The notes under the pieces are model-generated. The model had not been told where the DNA came from, searched no databases, and saw only the letters and a list, made by a program, of their open reading frames with translations. 64,000 nucleotides of DNA. It comes from Cupriavidus sp. D39. Lineage in GTDB: Bacteria > Pseudomonadota > Gammaproteobacteria > Burkholderiales > Burkholderiaceae. The stretch spans positions 146,123-210,122 of the forward strand of contig NZ_JAPNLE010000011.1 of NCBI RefSeq assembly GCF_026627925.1, written 5' to 3'. Below, one piece after another: positions 32,223 through 41,707 of the stretch (position 1 is its first letter; every line of letters begins with the position of its first letter). A program made the position numbers and the translations under genes.

Positions 32223-33685
32223 TCACGCAATCGCCCCCCATTTTTTAGCTTCATGCATCGCAATATCTGCGCGAGCAATGAATTTTGCTAAAGGCTCGGT
32301 TGGAATATACTGGGCGACACCAAAACTAACTGTCACTCGCTGGGAAAGCGGATTTTTGGAAAGCGATGGCTTGAGATCGCTTGACGTATTTTTTCGGCGA
32401 CCGTTACCGCCTGCACCAGATCGGAGTTTCGCAATAGGATCAGGAATTCACGTCGCCACCATCGAACTAGGAGGTCATTAGATTGAATTTCCGCTCGGAC
32501 TAGCTTGGCAAGCTTCCCCGCAATTTGATCGTCCGCTTCGCTGTTATGTCGCTCGCTCTCGTCATCTGAATTATCGATATCCAAATGGATCAGTGACAAG
32601 AAAGAGCCTTGGTCTTCTGCTTCACGCATTAGATTTGGCAAAATGGCTGACAATCCCGCTGAGCTCACTTCTCCTACCTGGATATACCCCTGGGCATGGC
32701 GGCGCCACCCATTTTGCACTTTCAATACCGCAAACAGTAAGGCCCCGAGGCAAACAAGAGCCAGTATCGTCGTTTTTGTTAGGTTGCGTGCCAACGCACC
32801 AATCGCTGTCACGAGCTCCTCATTGACATCCTGCTCTACCACCAAGTACCAGCCAAGCTCCGGGAGAAAGCGCGAATTAATAAGGAATGTACGACCGTTA
32901 GACTCATATTCGAGAGAAATAGGAGTCGTGGTACCATGCAGAATTTTATCCGCAATATCGCGCAGACCGTATAGACCCCGAATCGTTCTGTCAGCACCAG
33001 ACAATATTTTCCCCGTTAATACAATATCGCCGCTGGGTGTGACAAAATAGATATTACGATGGAACCTCTGCTGGTAAGATGCCACCATCGTCGACATCGC
33101 GTCCAGCGCGAGTCCAATACCAGTTATACCAAGGAATTCACCTCGATAGTCGTAGACACGATAATTGACAAATATTGTCATCATATTGCCGTTCGCCTGA
33201 TCACTGTCCACCTCGGTTCTGTACGGTGTTTGCATGGTCCGCGCCGAAAAGTACCAAGTGTCGTGAGGATCCTCAGCCTTTAGCCTCTTTAAGATACCAC
33301 CGGCATAATAATACTGGCGAGTTCTATCGGATATCAGATATGCGGTGAAGGCACCGTATTTGCGCTTTACTTCGGCAAGGTACTTGACCATCGAGCCCAT
33401 ATCACGCTCCCCGTCCAATATCCAATCCCGTACGAAGGTATCTTGCGCCATGAGCGATGATATTAGCACCGGCTTGAGAACATCGCGCTGAATTTCGGTA
33501 TATATATTGTCTCCGGTTAGCGGGAGCATCTGCTCGGAAAGGTAGTTATGGATAATATATTTGGATAGATTATAGGCCGATGTAATGTTTAACGGTATAC
33601 CAATAGCAAGAAATACCACAACCCACGTGAACGCGGCATGCCGCCGGGCCAGCTGCCGCCATTTCCTTGACATCTTCTCACCCAT
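32223..33685 (-). CDS. Cache-sensor GGDEF-domain protein, degenerate signature, one frameshift
   Basis: About 487 residues when rejoined. An N-terminal TM helix (AFTWVVVFLAIGIPL), a periplasmic dCache-like sensor (about residues 45-280, with TWYFSARTMQTPYR and EFLGITGIGLALD) and a second TM helix (TTILALVCLGALLFAVL) precede a C-terminal GGDEF domain. The signature reads RWWRREFLILLR, so GGDEF is replaced by WRREF and cyclase activity is probably lost. A one-base shift at 32342-32347 cuts the last 40 residues; rejoined they read TVSFGVAQYIPTEPLAKFIA and ADIAMHEAK, the normal end of this domain. The gene follows the response regulator by 35 bp. Confidence 0.82.
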
Positions 33686-33720
33686 CTTTCCCCCGCTTAT
33701 TATTCTCTAATTATTGTTTG

Positions 33721-34425
33721 TTAGTCCCTGCGCATCTCGACGGTGGCAGAGAATGTGTAACCAACGCTGTGAATTGTTTTCACGGGCAAGTCAATACCAC
33801 ACGCCTCGATGACCTTTCGGCGTAATCGTCGCATTTGGGTATCAAGGCGCCGTTGGTCATAGTCGAGGTAATCCCTCCCGAGAGCTGCGACAAGTTGTCT
33901 GCGTGTTACCGGTTGCCCGCACCCCTCGATCAATGTTCGCAAGACGATAAAATCCTGCGCACTTAACCCAATGGGTGGAATGGCTTTGCTGGATGACGGT
34001 GGAATGAGTTTCCAGTTGGTTGCATCTAAGATCCAGCTACTCACGATCGTTGTTTTCTGCGCCGTCATTCGTCGATGTAATGTGCTGACCGTCGACATCA
34101 ACTCCTCCAACTGAATTGGTTTTACCAAGTAGTAGTCGGCGCCGCCCTGCAATCCGGAAACTCTGTCCGGCAATCCTCCCCTAGCGGTGCAGACAATGAT
34201 GCCGGTCTGGTAGCCTCGATCGCGAATCTCATAAATAACTTCGGTCCCCTGTCCATCGGGGAGTCCGAGGTCGAGTATCACGATCCTGTGTATATCGGGA
34301 AGGAATATTTCCCGAAAATCAGCAATGGTTGCGGCAGAGATAACCGTGTTACCGAAGGATTCGAGATACTCGGCAATCTCGTCCCGGAGAATTTCCTCAT
34401 CCTCAAGAAAGATTATATTAACCAT
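33721..34425 (-). CDS. OmpR/PhoB-type response regulator
   Basis: 234 residues. Receiver domain with acidic pocket LEDEE near residue 8, phosphoacceptor Asp52 in VILDLGLPDG, Thr80 and Lys102 (YYLVKP). A C-terminal winged helix (about residues 140-230) ends DTQMRRLRRKV and KTIHSVGYTFSA, the usual OmpR-type DNA-recognition region. First gene of the set that continues into the Cache-GGDEF protein and the histidine kinase, which is the probable phosphodonor. Target genes cannot be read from the sequence. Confidence 0.93.
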   Translation of the reverse strand: MVNIIFLEDEEILRDEIAEYLESFGNTVISAATIADFREIFLPDIHRIVILDLGLPDGQGTEVIYEIRDRGYQTGIIVCTARGGLPDRVSGLQGGADYYLVKPIQLEELMSTVSTLHRRMTAQKTTIVSSWILDATNWKLIPPSSSKAIPPIGLSAQDFIVLRTLIEGCGQPVTRRQLVAALGRDYLDYDQRRLDTQMRRLRRKVIEACGIDLPVKTIHSVGYTFSATVEMRRD

Positions 34426-35534
34426 TTGTCTGTCTGAAAATTAATCCAGCAGGTATTTACTGCTGACGTGGCGTAAATGAAGACCTCACCGAAGGTATGG
34501 CAGCTGACGTTCTGCTTCTCTTTATTTCGAGAGAGAACCGAATTCTCCCCTTCGAAAAGATCGCCCCCAAAAATGTACGCAAGCTGCGCGAGCTTCAAGG
34601 GGGCGCCGCGGAAAGAAATGGGAGGGCCACAACACCGGCTGGATCGCGGGGGGGGACAGCGTTGCCATGGCGGTTGACGCCAGTCAAGCCAAACGCGGTC
34701 CGTTACATATTGCGGGAAAGGCACCGCATTTCGATCACTCTTAATGCCAGAATGGGCAATATTCATATTAAATAATTGTGAAACGGTCTAGAGGTACATT
34801 GCGACAAAATCCCAGCAGCCACCCACCCGGCAACTGAATACGAACGCCGACTTGCACCGCGAGGGAGTGCAAGACCCAGCTTGCTCTCCCGCTAGGGACG
34901 GCGGGAAATCCATCGAGGGTCGCCACCGACAATGTGCGACGAACCTGGCGGGCCACTATGAAATCAGATGAAAACCATATGTATCTTTTGTCGTCGATCT
35001 TGATATTGCTTGCCTCCGGTTCACCGCACTTACCCGCGACTAGCAAATGCGTCGCGCTTCAATAGCTGAATGTCTGTGGCGGATCTATGTCACCCAATTA
35101 CCTCATCTGGACCCATTGCAATAGGAACGCACCAGGCGTTTGTCAGGCCGACAGTTGTGATCAAACCTAAGACATCTAGCGAATGCTCATATGCCAAGTC
35201 GACTAAGCCAAAATCGGGAAAGTGCCTCGGTGACCATGACCATCGATCTCAAAAATTGTCAACCCACAACAAAGGGTTAGCATTCCGAGCATAGATGCGG
35301 TGGTCATGCTCACGGTTCATAAACTCACATTTCATACGAATCGGTGATCCGATATCTGAGCAATTGCGAGTACTTCTGGGTTAATTCACCTTGTGTGCGC
35401 AATCGCAATGGCAGTCTGGCCCAAGATAGGCCGCAAAATACAATTGCGATTAGCCTGCGCCTGCCCTTGACGAGCGACGAGGTTCGCGCGGCGATCGATA
35501 GTGGATCGTTTCGCCATCCCACCTTGGTTCTCAT
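34426..35534. other. Intergenic region upstream of the response regulator
   Basis: About 1.1 kb without a gene that I can support. Minus-strand frames at 34413-34766 and 34768-35046 are open but lack family features. It must contain the promoter of the signalling operon. A G8 run lies near 34650, where the base count is least reliable. The right end of the iscB element begins at its far edge. Confidence 0.45.
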
Positions 35535-35539
35535 CCGTT

Positions 35540-36787
35540 TGCACGGGAAACCCCGACCTTCAGGCCGGGGAGGGATAGCACGCGACGCGAAGCGTCGCCC
35601 CTGTGCCCGCTCTCCTTGGTAGATTGCGCTACGAGAGTAACCGTATCCGTCGCCGCGCTGCACGATTCTGCAATAGCGGTGAGAGATACCCTGGACCACC
35701 CCCAAGGTGGTCTGAATGTTGAATGATCCTGTGGCGCGGAGGGCCACCCGGCCAATATGTTATCCGACCTTTTGCCCGGTAGGGACATCGGCTCGCACCA
35801 TCTCTCCAGTCTGGAACCCAAATGCTCGCTTGCTACGCATCAGGTAGCTGCGCGGGAATCCCGTCGCCGTGAGCCTTGTGCGTTGATAAGCGCCGAGACG
35901 GGCACCACGACCCCAAAGCAGACTGAGTCGATAGCGTGCGTCTTGGCTACATCGAGGCACCGGCGGTTGTACTTCGTGCGACCACCGGACCCCGTCTCAA
36001 CCGGCAAACCAATAGCCCTTAGTACGTGGCACAGGGACCAGCGCGTCATATTGACGGCCGCGCGTCGGGAAGTGGCGCTTTCGCCCGGGCCAGGATGCGC
36101 TGTAAGCGCTCCGGATCTTTGCACAGGAACTCTGCCAAGGTCCGCGCGGCCTTCTTGCGATTGAGCACGCTGGCGAGCGTCAGATTTAAAGCTCGGTCGG
36201 AGCCACCGGCAGCCCGGGCCACGATATGCTCAATTTCGCGCGGCGTCACACGTCGGGGTCTTGCATCGCCTGCAATGTCAAAGCGCACCAACTCGGTGCT
36301 GATGGCAGTGATCGGCGCCAGCGCGCCAGGAATCTGCGCCCCCATGCCATCCTCGTGTCGACGCGGTGCTGCAGGCTGGGTGTGCCAGCCTGCACTCTGG
36401 CTTGCGACGGTTGTCGAAGCGAGTTGCGCGATAGTGCGCATGCGACCGCGCCGCGCACCTCGCATCGCCCAGCTAGCAGTCAGGCTCAGGCTGAACTGCA
36501 TGCCTAGGTGAATCAACTCGGCAAGGGAAAGTATAGCGACATGGTGAGCTGAGCCAGTGGTGTCGGACTCCACGTCACGCACGATCGCGACGCCGATGGC
36601 CTTGGTGCCCGTATCCAGTTTGAGGCGCACCGCTTGCAGGCGGCAATTGGATTGCCGGAGATCCACCAACCGAATGGCGAACGGCATCAGCCGATGCGCG
36701 CGCGCTGCGGCCAAGCAGCAATATCGGTCGCTTCACGCTACACGGCATGAGCGGTTTTCCGCTCTTGTCCGACACAATAACTCCCAC
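35540..36787 (-). pseudogene. iscB: IscB RNA-guided nuclease (Cas9 ancestor), frame broken several times
   Basis: Collinear with IscB over its whole length but spread over several frames. From a GTG at 36787, SDKSGKPLMPCSVKR is the PLMP domain. Next come VRLKLDTGTKAIGVAIV (RuvC-I with its Asp), an Arg-rich bridge helix (MRGARRGRMRTI), ELVRFDI (RuvC-II Glu), HNH with REIEHIVARAAGGSDRALNL, LPVETGSGGRTKYNR, KTHAIDSVCFG (RuvC-III His/Asp), TGFPRSYLMRSKRAFGFQTG and GSFNIQTTLGVVQGISHRYC. HNH has lost its CxxC pair (ASVLNRKK where ACxxCNxxK is usual), so that nuclease is doubtful even if the frames were repaired. Frame breaks occur near 36725, 36050, 35850 and 35755. It is either a decayed gene or partly a victim of base-count errors. 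Confidence 0.85.
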
Positions 36788-36794
36788 GGCAATC

Positions 36795-37005
36795 TCTCCT
36801 AATAGATAGATGCCCTTACGGGCTGGTGACGCCTCCCTCTCGGGAGGTCTGGTGAGTAGGCCCAAGGGATTACACCTAGCGTCTCTCGCAGGTAGGGGCG
36901 AGAACTGGCGCGCGCACCGGCAGGCGCCGGTGGTGATTCCACCGCTTTCGCGATGGCGCGCAAACCTGCAACCATGATCACGTTTCCAACTCGCCACGTC
37001 ACACG
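36795..37005 (-). ncRNA. Candidate omega-RNA of the IscB element
   Basis: IscB guide RNAs are encoded directly upstream of the gene, ending near its start. On the minus strand this interval holds nested stems: an ACCGGCGCC/CCGGTG stem near 36925, CCTCCC-GAGA-GGGAGG near 36840 and GCCC-GTAA-GGGC near 36818. These end just before the AGGAGA ribosome site and GTG of iscB. The position and the last two hairpins match the conserved 3' part of omega-RNAs. The 5' limit and guide cannot be fixed by eye. Confidence 0.6.
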
Positions 37006-37074
37006 CAGCATGCGGTATTCCCGCACTACGCCGCCGTGCCTGTAGCGGTACGAGGCACGCACGATCAGCTCGCC

Positions 37075-37165
37075 TTAATCGAGGAGCGCCTCCACGCCCT
37101 GCGCCTCGATGGCCTCGAACGTCACCCCGTCGATACCCAGAGCGCCATTGTTCTTTCTGGCCAGC
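37075..37165 (-). pseudogene. Group II intron reverse transcriptase N-terminal fragment
   Basis: The minus strand reads ALARKNNGALGIDGVTFEAIEAQ then GVEALLD and a stop; the NNGAPGIDGVTFE region is the start of the RT domain in group II intron LtrA-type proteins. Only about 30 residues remain. It is joined directly to a piece of IS5 transposase on one side and to the iscB element leader on the other. Confidence 0.75.
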
Positions 37166-37357
37166 GCATACGCTTCGCGTACAGCGCATCTTCCAGTGCT
37201 TCGTCGGACAGCCCATACCACTCCCTCGGGATAGTTCGGCTCAATCGCTGCCAAAAGCCGCTGCCATGGCACCACGCTTTCCATCTCGTCCAGGAAGTGC
37301 AGGAGACGAGTCACGCGCTTCTCGCCGTGGCTTTCCGCTTCCGCAAAACTGATCTAT
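37166..37357 (-). pseudogene. IS5-family transposase N-terminal fragment
   Basis: The minus strand reads ISFAEAES, KRVTRLLHFLDEMESVVPWQ and LLAAIEPNYPEG, then in another frame WYGLSDEALEDALYAKRM, the N-terminal segments of an IS5-family transposase. A TAG replaces an early codon (MEQ-stop), and the part between PNYP and WYGLSD is deleted. It differs from the IS5 element at the window start. Confidence 0.8.
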
Positions 37358-37534
37358 TGCTCCATATCTCACTCATCTCTTGGGCACCTACATGACAACG
37401 TTTCCAAGCCCCTCGGCGATGACTGCCACGCTGATTAAATCAGATTCGCTATCGAAGTCGGATTGGCTGTGTCTGTTGTAGATCGCTTTTATCGGCATTG
37501 CCACGTTGCAAGGGCTGTCGCGTAAGATGGCGCG

Positions 37535-37983
37535 ATGAAGAAATCAAAATCTCTCTATCACGGTTACCGCTTCCCAGCGGCGGTCATCAGTTGTGCAGTG
37601 CGCTGGTATTTCCGATTTCAGCTCAGCCTGCGAGACATCAAAGAGTTGCTGTTCGAGCGCGGCGTGATCGTCAGCTACGAGACGATCCGCAAGCCGGGCA
37701 CGACGTGGCATCTCGACGAGGTATTCGTCACGCTGCGTGGCGACCCTACCTGCTGTGGCGTGCGGTGGATCAGCACGGCGCCGAACTCGACGTCTTGCTA
37801 CAGAAACGTCGGGACAAGGCTACCGCGAAATACGTCTTCAGGTGCGTGCTGGCAACTTGTCCGGAGGCGCCGCGCAACATCGTCACGGACCAATTGCGTA
37901 GCTACCCGGCCGCCAAGGCCGAGATCCCCGAGCCCGCGCAGGTCAAACACAAGTTCGTGAAGGATCCGTCCGCCGCCTTCTGA
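37535..37983 (+). pseudogene. IS6-family (IS26-like) transposase, deleted and frameshifted
   Basis: Begins MKKSKSLYHGYRFPAAVIS and LSLRDIKELLFERGVIVSYE, the N-terminal domain of IS6-family transposases. An internal deletion joins YETIR to KPGTTWHLDEVFVTLRGDP (first catalytic Asp). A one-base shift near 37745 then leads to LLWRAVDQHGAELDVLLQKR and IVTDQLRSYPAAKAEI (second Asp). The C-terminus with the catalytic Glu is lost after KHKFVKDPSAAF. It cannot be active. Its truncated end coincides with the left copy of a 67-bp inverted repeat. Confidence 0.85.
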
Positions 37984-38036
37984 GTAGCACTCCGCTTGCC
38001 GATGTTGCGACCCGTCACCTTCAACGTGACAGCGCC
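37970..38036 (-). repeat. 67-bp inverted repeat, left copy (partner at 40206-40272)
   Basis: Read on the minus strand this segment contains GGGTCGCAACATCGGCA and GCGGAGTGC, followed by ACTCAGAAGGC. The same sequence with about seven differences occurs on the plus strand at 40206-40272. The two copies face each other across the orphan histidine kinase gene, 2.2 kb apart. Confidence 0.8.
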
Positions 38037-38137
38037 GCGTGCGCTCTTCCAGGCACTGGCCCTTGCATTCTCTGGCAACGTACCCTCGCCTTTCTGAAGT
38101 CGGATGGGCTGAATAGTTACATAACTTAAGTAAAATT

Positions 38138-40072
38138 GTGCACTCATTGTCCTCACGACCGGCCGTGCTGGCTCATGCAATAGCGGTGAATGTTCTTGCT
38201 ACCTTGGTGATCTGGGCGGCCTTGTCCCTTCCTGTCCTGGCACGCACGGTAGAAGTCACGGCAACCACAGACTTCCTGACTCTTGCACCCGTCGTTGACT
38301 ATCTCGAGGATCCGTCCGGCCAACTTACACTCGAGGACGTCGAGTCACCTTCCCAGACCCCCAGGTTCCGCCCGGCATCCAAGGATGGCCCGGAGATCAA
38401 TTTCAGCTTCTCCCTCTCCACCTATTGGCTCCGGTTCACCATCAAGCCAAGGCCAGGCATACCCCGGGACTGGCTGCTGGAAATCGCCTATCCCCTACTG
38501 GATAGGATTCAAGTTTACGTCCCCGACTCCGCCCCTATGGTCTCGGGAGACCACCTGCCCTTTACCGCACGCCCCATCGCCAGCAGAAGCTTCCTCTTCC
38601 CAGTGTATTTGAGCGGCGACGGACCGCAGACAGTCTATGTGAGTGTCGCGTCGCAAGGAGCGCTTACTATCCCTATGCACCTCTGGCGGCCGCAGGCATT
38701 CAGCCAGCACAGCCGGGACGAATACGCCTTCCTCGGCCTTTACTATGGGCTGTTGCTCAGCCTGCTTTTCCACAACATCGTCAAATTTATCTTTGTTCGC
38801 GACCTTGCGAGTATCTTCTATGTGGCAATGTGCATCAGCGTCGGCATCACGATGCTTTCGTTCAATGGATTGGGAAGCCAATACCTGTGGCCAGATTCGG
38901 CCTATTGGAACGATCGTTCGGTCCTCGTATGCGGCAGTTGTTCCGGGTTATTCGCCATCCTGTTCAGCCGCAGATTTCTGGCCACCAGACAAGTCGCACC
39001 AGGAGTCGACAGGCTGCTGCGGATCCAGCAGATCCTGTTTGCGCTCCTCGTGCCGGTCGCTCTCCTGTTCCCCTACCACTTCGTTTCGAAGATCATCACC
39101 CCCGCTCTTGCCTTATTGGGTTTTTCAATCGCGGGCGGATCCCTGCGTTGCCTATTCCTGAGGCAGCGTAGTGCCTATTGGTTTGTCTTCGGCTGGGGAT
39201 TGTTAATGGTGGGGATGGTCGTCACAAGTCTGCGCATCTACGGCTGGCTCCCCGTCAATCCATTTACCGTCCACATTGTTCAAATTGGTTCCGCCATGGA
39301 GATGCTGCTCTTCTCCTTCGCGCTGGCAGACAAACATAGAGAAGCAAAAAAATTGGCAGCCAAAGCCTTACATGAAATCGAGGCAGCACAGGCCCAGCAG
39401 AACTTTGTAGCGATCTTTTCCCATGAACTCCGCAATCCCATTGCATCCATCTGCGCCCTCGCGGACAACCTGATCAGACTCGGCGCCAGCGCACCACTAA
39501 ACATCGTCGACAAGTGTCAAAAGATTAAAGAGGTCGTGCAGCGCATCGACCTGCTAATAGAAAGCTATTTGACGGATAGCCAACTCAAGATCGGAAATTT
39601 CATCCCTCGGATGACGGCGTTCGATATCCGCGCCCTGATCACGGAACTGATAAGACAGCAATACCTACCCAGTCAACGGGTGCTGCTGAATAATTGCGAT
39701 GGCGATCCGCTGATGATGATCGGCGACCCTCATCTTCTGTACCAAGCCATTTCCAACATTCTCGACAACGCTATTAAATATTCGCCGGCCGACATGAGTA
39801 TCGAGGTTTCTGTCACTGAAATTGAAAAAGCCGCCGTAATCGAGATTCGCGATTATGGTGCCGGTGTTTATGAAAAAGAATTGGACCGCATATTCGAACC
39901 ATTTTATCGCACTGGGCAGCGGCATGACGCCAGAGGAAACGGGCTGGGTCTTTGGATCGTCAAGCGCATTCTCGATCTTCATAAGGGCAGCATCCGAGCC
40001 CGTAGAAACGACGACGGAAACGGAACAACGTTCATCGCCACACTTCCGTTGACCTCGGTCGCTGACTTATAG
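38138..40072 (+). CDS. 7TMR-DISM sensor histidine kinase (orphan)
   Basis: 644 residues from a GTG at 38138; no better start is seen. A signal peptide ends ALSLPVLA. A periplasmic 7TMR-DISMED2-like domain follows (about residues 45-185, FSFSLSTYWLRFTIK), then seven TM helices (about 190-400), a short coiled coil (AKKLAAKALHEIEAAQ) and the kinase core: H-box FVAIFSHELRNPIASI, N-box ISNILDNAIKYS, G1 RDYGAGVYEKEL, F-box IFEPFYRTG, G2 GNGLGLWIVKRIL. It has the same build as the duplicated kinase at 29-32 kb but is clearly divergent. No response regulator is next to it, so its partner is unknown. It lies between inverted repeats among mobile-element debris, consistent with transfer as a cargo gene. 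Confidence 0.92.
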   Translation: MHSLSSRPAVLAHAIAVNVLATLVIWAALSLPVLARTVEVTATTDFLTLAPVVDYLEDPSGQLTLEDVESPSQTPRFRPASKDGPEINFSFSLSTYWLRFTIKPRPGIPRDWLLEIAYPLLDRIQVYVPDSAPMVSGDHLPFTARPIASRSFLFPVYLSGDGPQTVYVSVASQGALTIPMHLWRPQAFSQHSRDEYAFLGLYYGLLLSLLFHNIVKFIFVRDLASIFYVAMCISVGITMLSFNGLGSQYLWPDSAYWNDRSVLVCGSCSGLFAILFSRRFLATRQVAPGVDRLLRIQQILFALLVPVALLFPYHFVSKIITPALALLGFSIAGGSLRCLFLRQRSAYWFVFGWGLLMVGMVVTSLRIYGWLPVNPFTVHIVQIGSAMEMLLFSFALADKHREAKKLAAKALHEIEAAQAQQNFVAIFSHELRNPIASICALADNLIRLGASAPLNIVDKCQKIKEVVQRIDLLIESYLTDSQLKIGNFIPRMTAFDIRALITELIRQQYLPSQRVLLNNCDGDPLMMIGDPHLLYQAISNILDNAIKYSPADMSIEVSVTEIEKAAVIEIRDYGAGVYEKELDRIFEPFYRTGQRHDARGNGLGLWIVKRILDLHKGSIRARRNDDGNGTTFIATLPLTSVADL

Positions 40073-40464
40073 TCTTCCGGACAGAGCAAATGGGGATTTC
40101 GTGGACCTGGGCTACGTTACCTCAGGCGGACAAGGCGACGTATAAAGCTGCAACCCAGCCTTTCCGTCGTAACATGCGAAAAATCTTCGTCGGCGTTCAT
40201 GTTAACTCGGCGCTGTCATGTTGAAGGTGGCGGGTCGCAACATCGGCAGGCGGAGTGCCACTCAGAAGGCAGTGGACGAATTTTGGGCGATGCCAGTGAA
40301 AATACGCCACGAGTCGAACCGCGCGGCAAGCTGCTTGCGATAGAGCGAAGCGCGCAGCAGATATCGCTTGAGCGCATCGGTCAACCAGAAAGTTCGCCTG
40401 TATTCGCGGGTCGGGCGCGCGCTGATTGAGCTTGCCCCCGTAAAACGAATCCCTTGCTGAGCTT
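40073..40464. other. Gene-free stretch with the right inverted repeat (40206-40272)
   Basis: No supported gene. It contains the plus-strand copy of the 67-bp repeat that also ends at 37970 and, further on, sequence of unknown origin joined to the truncated Tn3 transposase at about 40465. Confidence 0.6.
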
Positions 40465-41160
40465 AAACTGACGCAAGGAGAGATGTGTTGAAGTGCCGCC
40501 ATAGCAACGGCAGGTAGTTCTTGCCGCTGTAGGCCCGGACCTCGGCGCAGCTCTCACGCAAGGGCTCGAGGTTGCCGGTTGGCGCCAGATACTTGCGGAC
40601 CCGCGCGCCCAGTTCGGTGTCATCCTCGTGGTCATCGACGATATTGACCACGCTGTCTAGCACGTCAACGAGGCTTTCCATCTGCTCACGCTGACGTGCT
40701 TGGATTTGCGTGAGTTCTTCCTTGGCGCGCTTGTGGATCGCCCCGATACGGCGGATGAACATTTCGGCCAGGTCGTCGCGAGCCCGCACGCGCATCTGGT
40801 GCAGCAGTGCTACGACCAGCGTATAACGGCGCTCTGGCTGAATTTCCTTCAGATTCGCCGCATCCAGACTCATCGCTTGCGAAGACAGGGACCGCAGCTT
40901 CGTGGCTGGCACGTCCTCGAGCACGTTGGCGTAGTCCCCAAAGCCTTCGAGCCACGTGAAGTGCTCGATCAGCAGAGAAATGTGCTTGCGCGAGGGCCGT
41001 AGCGCGTACCGCTTGATGGTGTTGTACGCCGTCTCTGGCGCTGATTGAATTCCCGTCTTAGCAGGGGGTCCAACTGGGCCATGTCGTCGTCAGCCAGGCG
41101 CCGCGCAACACGCCGGAACAGCGCCGTTTGCGTGCGTGCGTGAACTTGGCTATTTCTGCC
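40465..41160 (-). pseudogene. Tn3-family transposase fragment
   Basis: The minus strand reads MGRNSQVHARTQTALFRRVARRLADDDMAQLD, then in another frame YNTIKRYALRPSRKHISLL, EHFTWLEGFGDYANVLEDVP and AYSGKNYLPLLWRHF. These are internal parts of the long N-terminal (DUF4158-type) half of Tn3-family transposases; the catalytic C-terminal half is absent. A frame break lies near 41040. It is truncated at about 40465 against unrelated sequence. Confidence 0.8.
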
Positions 41161-41185
41161 CATCCCCCGAAAAGTGAAAATCTCC

Positions 41186-41214
41186 CGCCAGCCCCTGCCA
41201 GGCAAGGGCTGGCG
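41186..41214 (-). terminator. Hairpin downstream of the SNF2-CcbP operon
   Basis: CGCCAGCCC at 41186-41194 pairs with GGGCTGGCG at 41206-41214, with a further TGCC/GGCA stem inside. On the minus strand it is followed by GATTTTCACTTTT, a weak T-rich stretch. It lies between the CcbP-like gene and the Tn3 fragment, so it could end the SNF2-CcbP transcript. Confidence 0.45.
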
Positions 41215-41291
41215 GAGTGCGACTTGACCTGGTAGCGGCCCCGAGCGGGCCCTGCAACCTGCGCCCGGGGGATGTCAGATCGTGCGGGAGG

Positions 41292-41705
41292 TCAGAAGCT
41301 GTAATCTTGGTCGTGCCAGTAGTGCCAGTCAGAGACGGCAAGGCGCGTGCTCTGGTCGGCGCGGACGGGAACAAGCTGGGCAAGGGGCACGACGAGTTCA
41401 CGCTGGTTGTAAAGTGCATGTACGAAGATGGCAACGCGGCACAAATGATCATGCGCGAGTCTGAGGACGGAGACTCTGTCACCTGAGCGCAGCGGGGAGG
41501 CTGCCATCGCCTGACGTACCCGCGCTTCGAATGGAAAGCTCAGACTGTCCTCGAGATGGCAGTACCACGCCATCGCGCATTCTTCTTCAGTGTACGCGTC
41601 GACCACGATCTCCATCGAGATGCGCTGTTCGTGTTGGTTGTCGCCCGGTTTTGCCATTGGGGTTCGTGCTGGTCGGACCTCGACAATGCGCCGCGGCAAG
41701 GCCAT
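41292..41705 (-). CDS. CcbP-like calcium-binding protein
   Basis: About 137 residues. The core reads MEIVVDAYTEEECAMAWYCH, LEDSLSFPFEARV and, near the end, LAVSDWHYWHDQDY, the hallmarks of the small CcbP calcium-binding family first described in a cyanobacterium. The ATG at 41705 starts 2 bases after the stop of the SNF2 gene, which argues for translational coupling; a later ATG (41657, MAKPGDN) would give the more usual length. The protein is acidic and cytoplasmic. Its role beside a helicase is not known. Confidence 0.82.
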   Translation of the reverse strand: MALPRRIVEVRPARTPMAKPGDNQHEQRISMEIVVDAYTEEECAMAWYCHLEDSLSFPFEARVRQAMAASPLRSGDRVSVLRLAHDHLCRVAIFVHALYNQRELVVPLAQLVPVRADQSTRLAVSDWHYWHDQDYSF

Positions 41706-41707
41706 TT

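Larger units (their letters stand above)
35535..37005 (-). mobile_element. Relic IS200/IS605-type element carrying iscB and omega-RNA
   Basis: At 35551-35570 the bases CCCCGACCTTCAGGCCGGGG form a hairpin just after the iscB reading frame. This is the subterminal hairpin seen at the right end of IscB/TnpB elements of the IS200/IS605 superfamily. The element then contains the broken iscB (35540-36787) and a structured leader (36795-37005). No TnpA (Y1 transposase) is present, as in most iscB-only elements. The left end is not defined; it abuts a group II intron RT fragment. Confidence 0.75.

Noticed and set aside
34768..35046. 92-residue minus-strand frame upstream of the response regulator
   Set aside because: No family feature, no ribosome site, isolated in a gene-free region.
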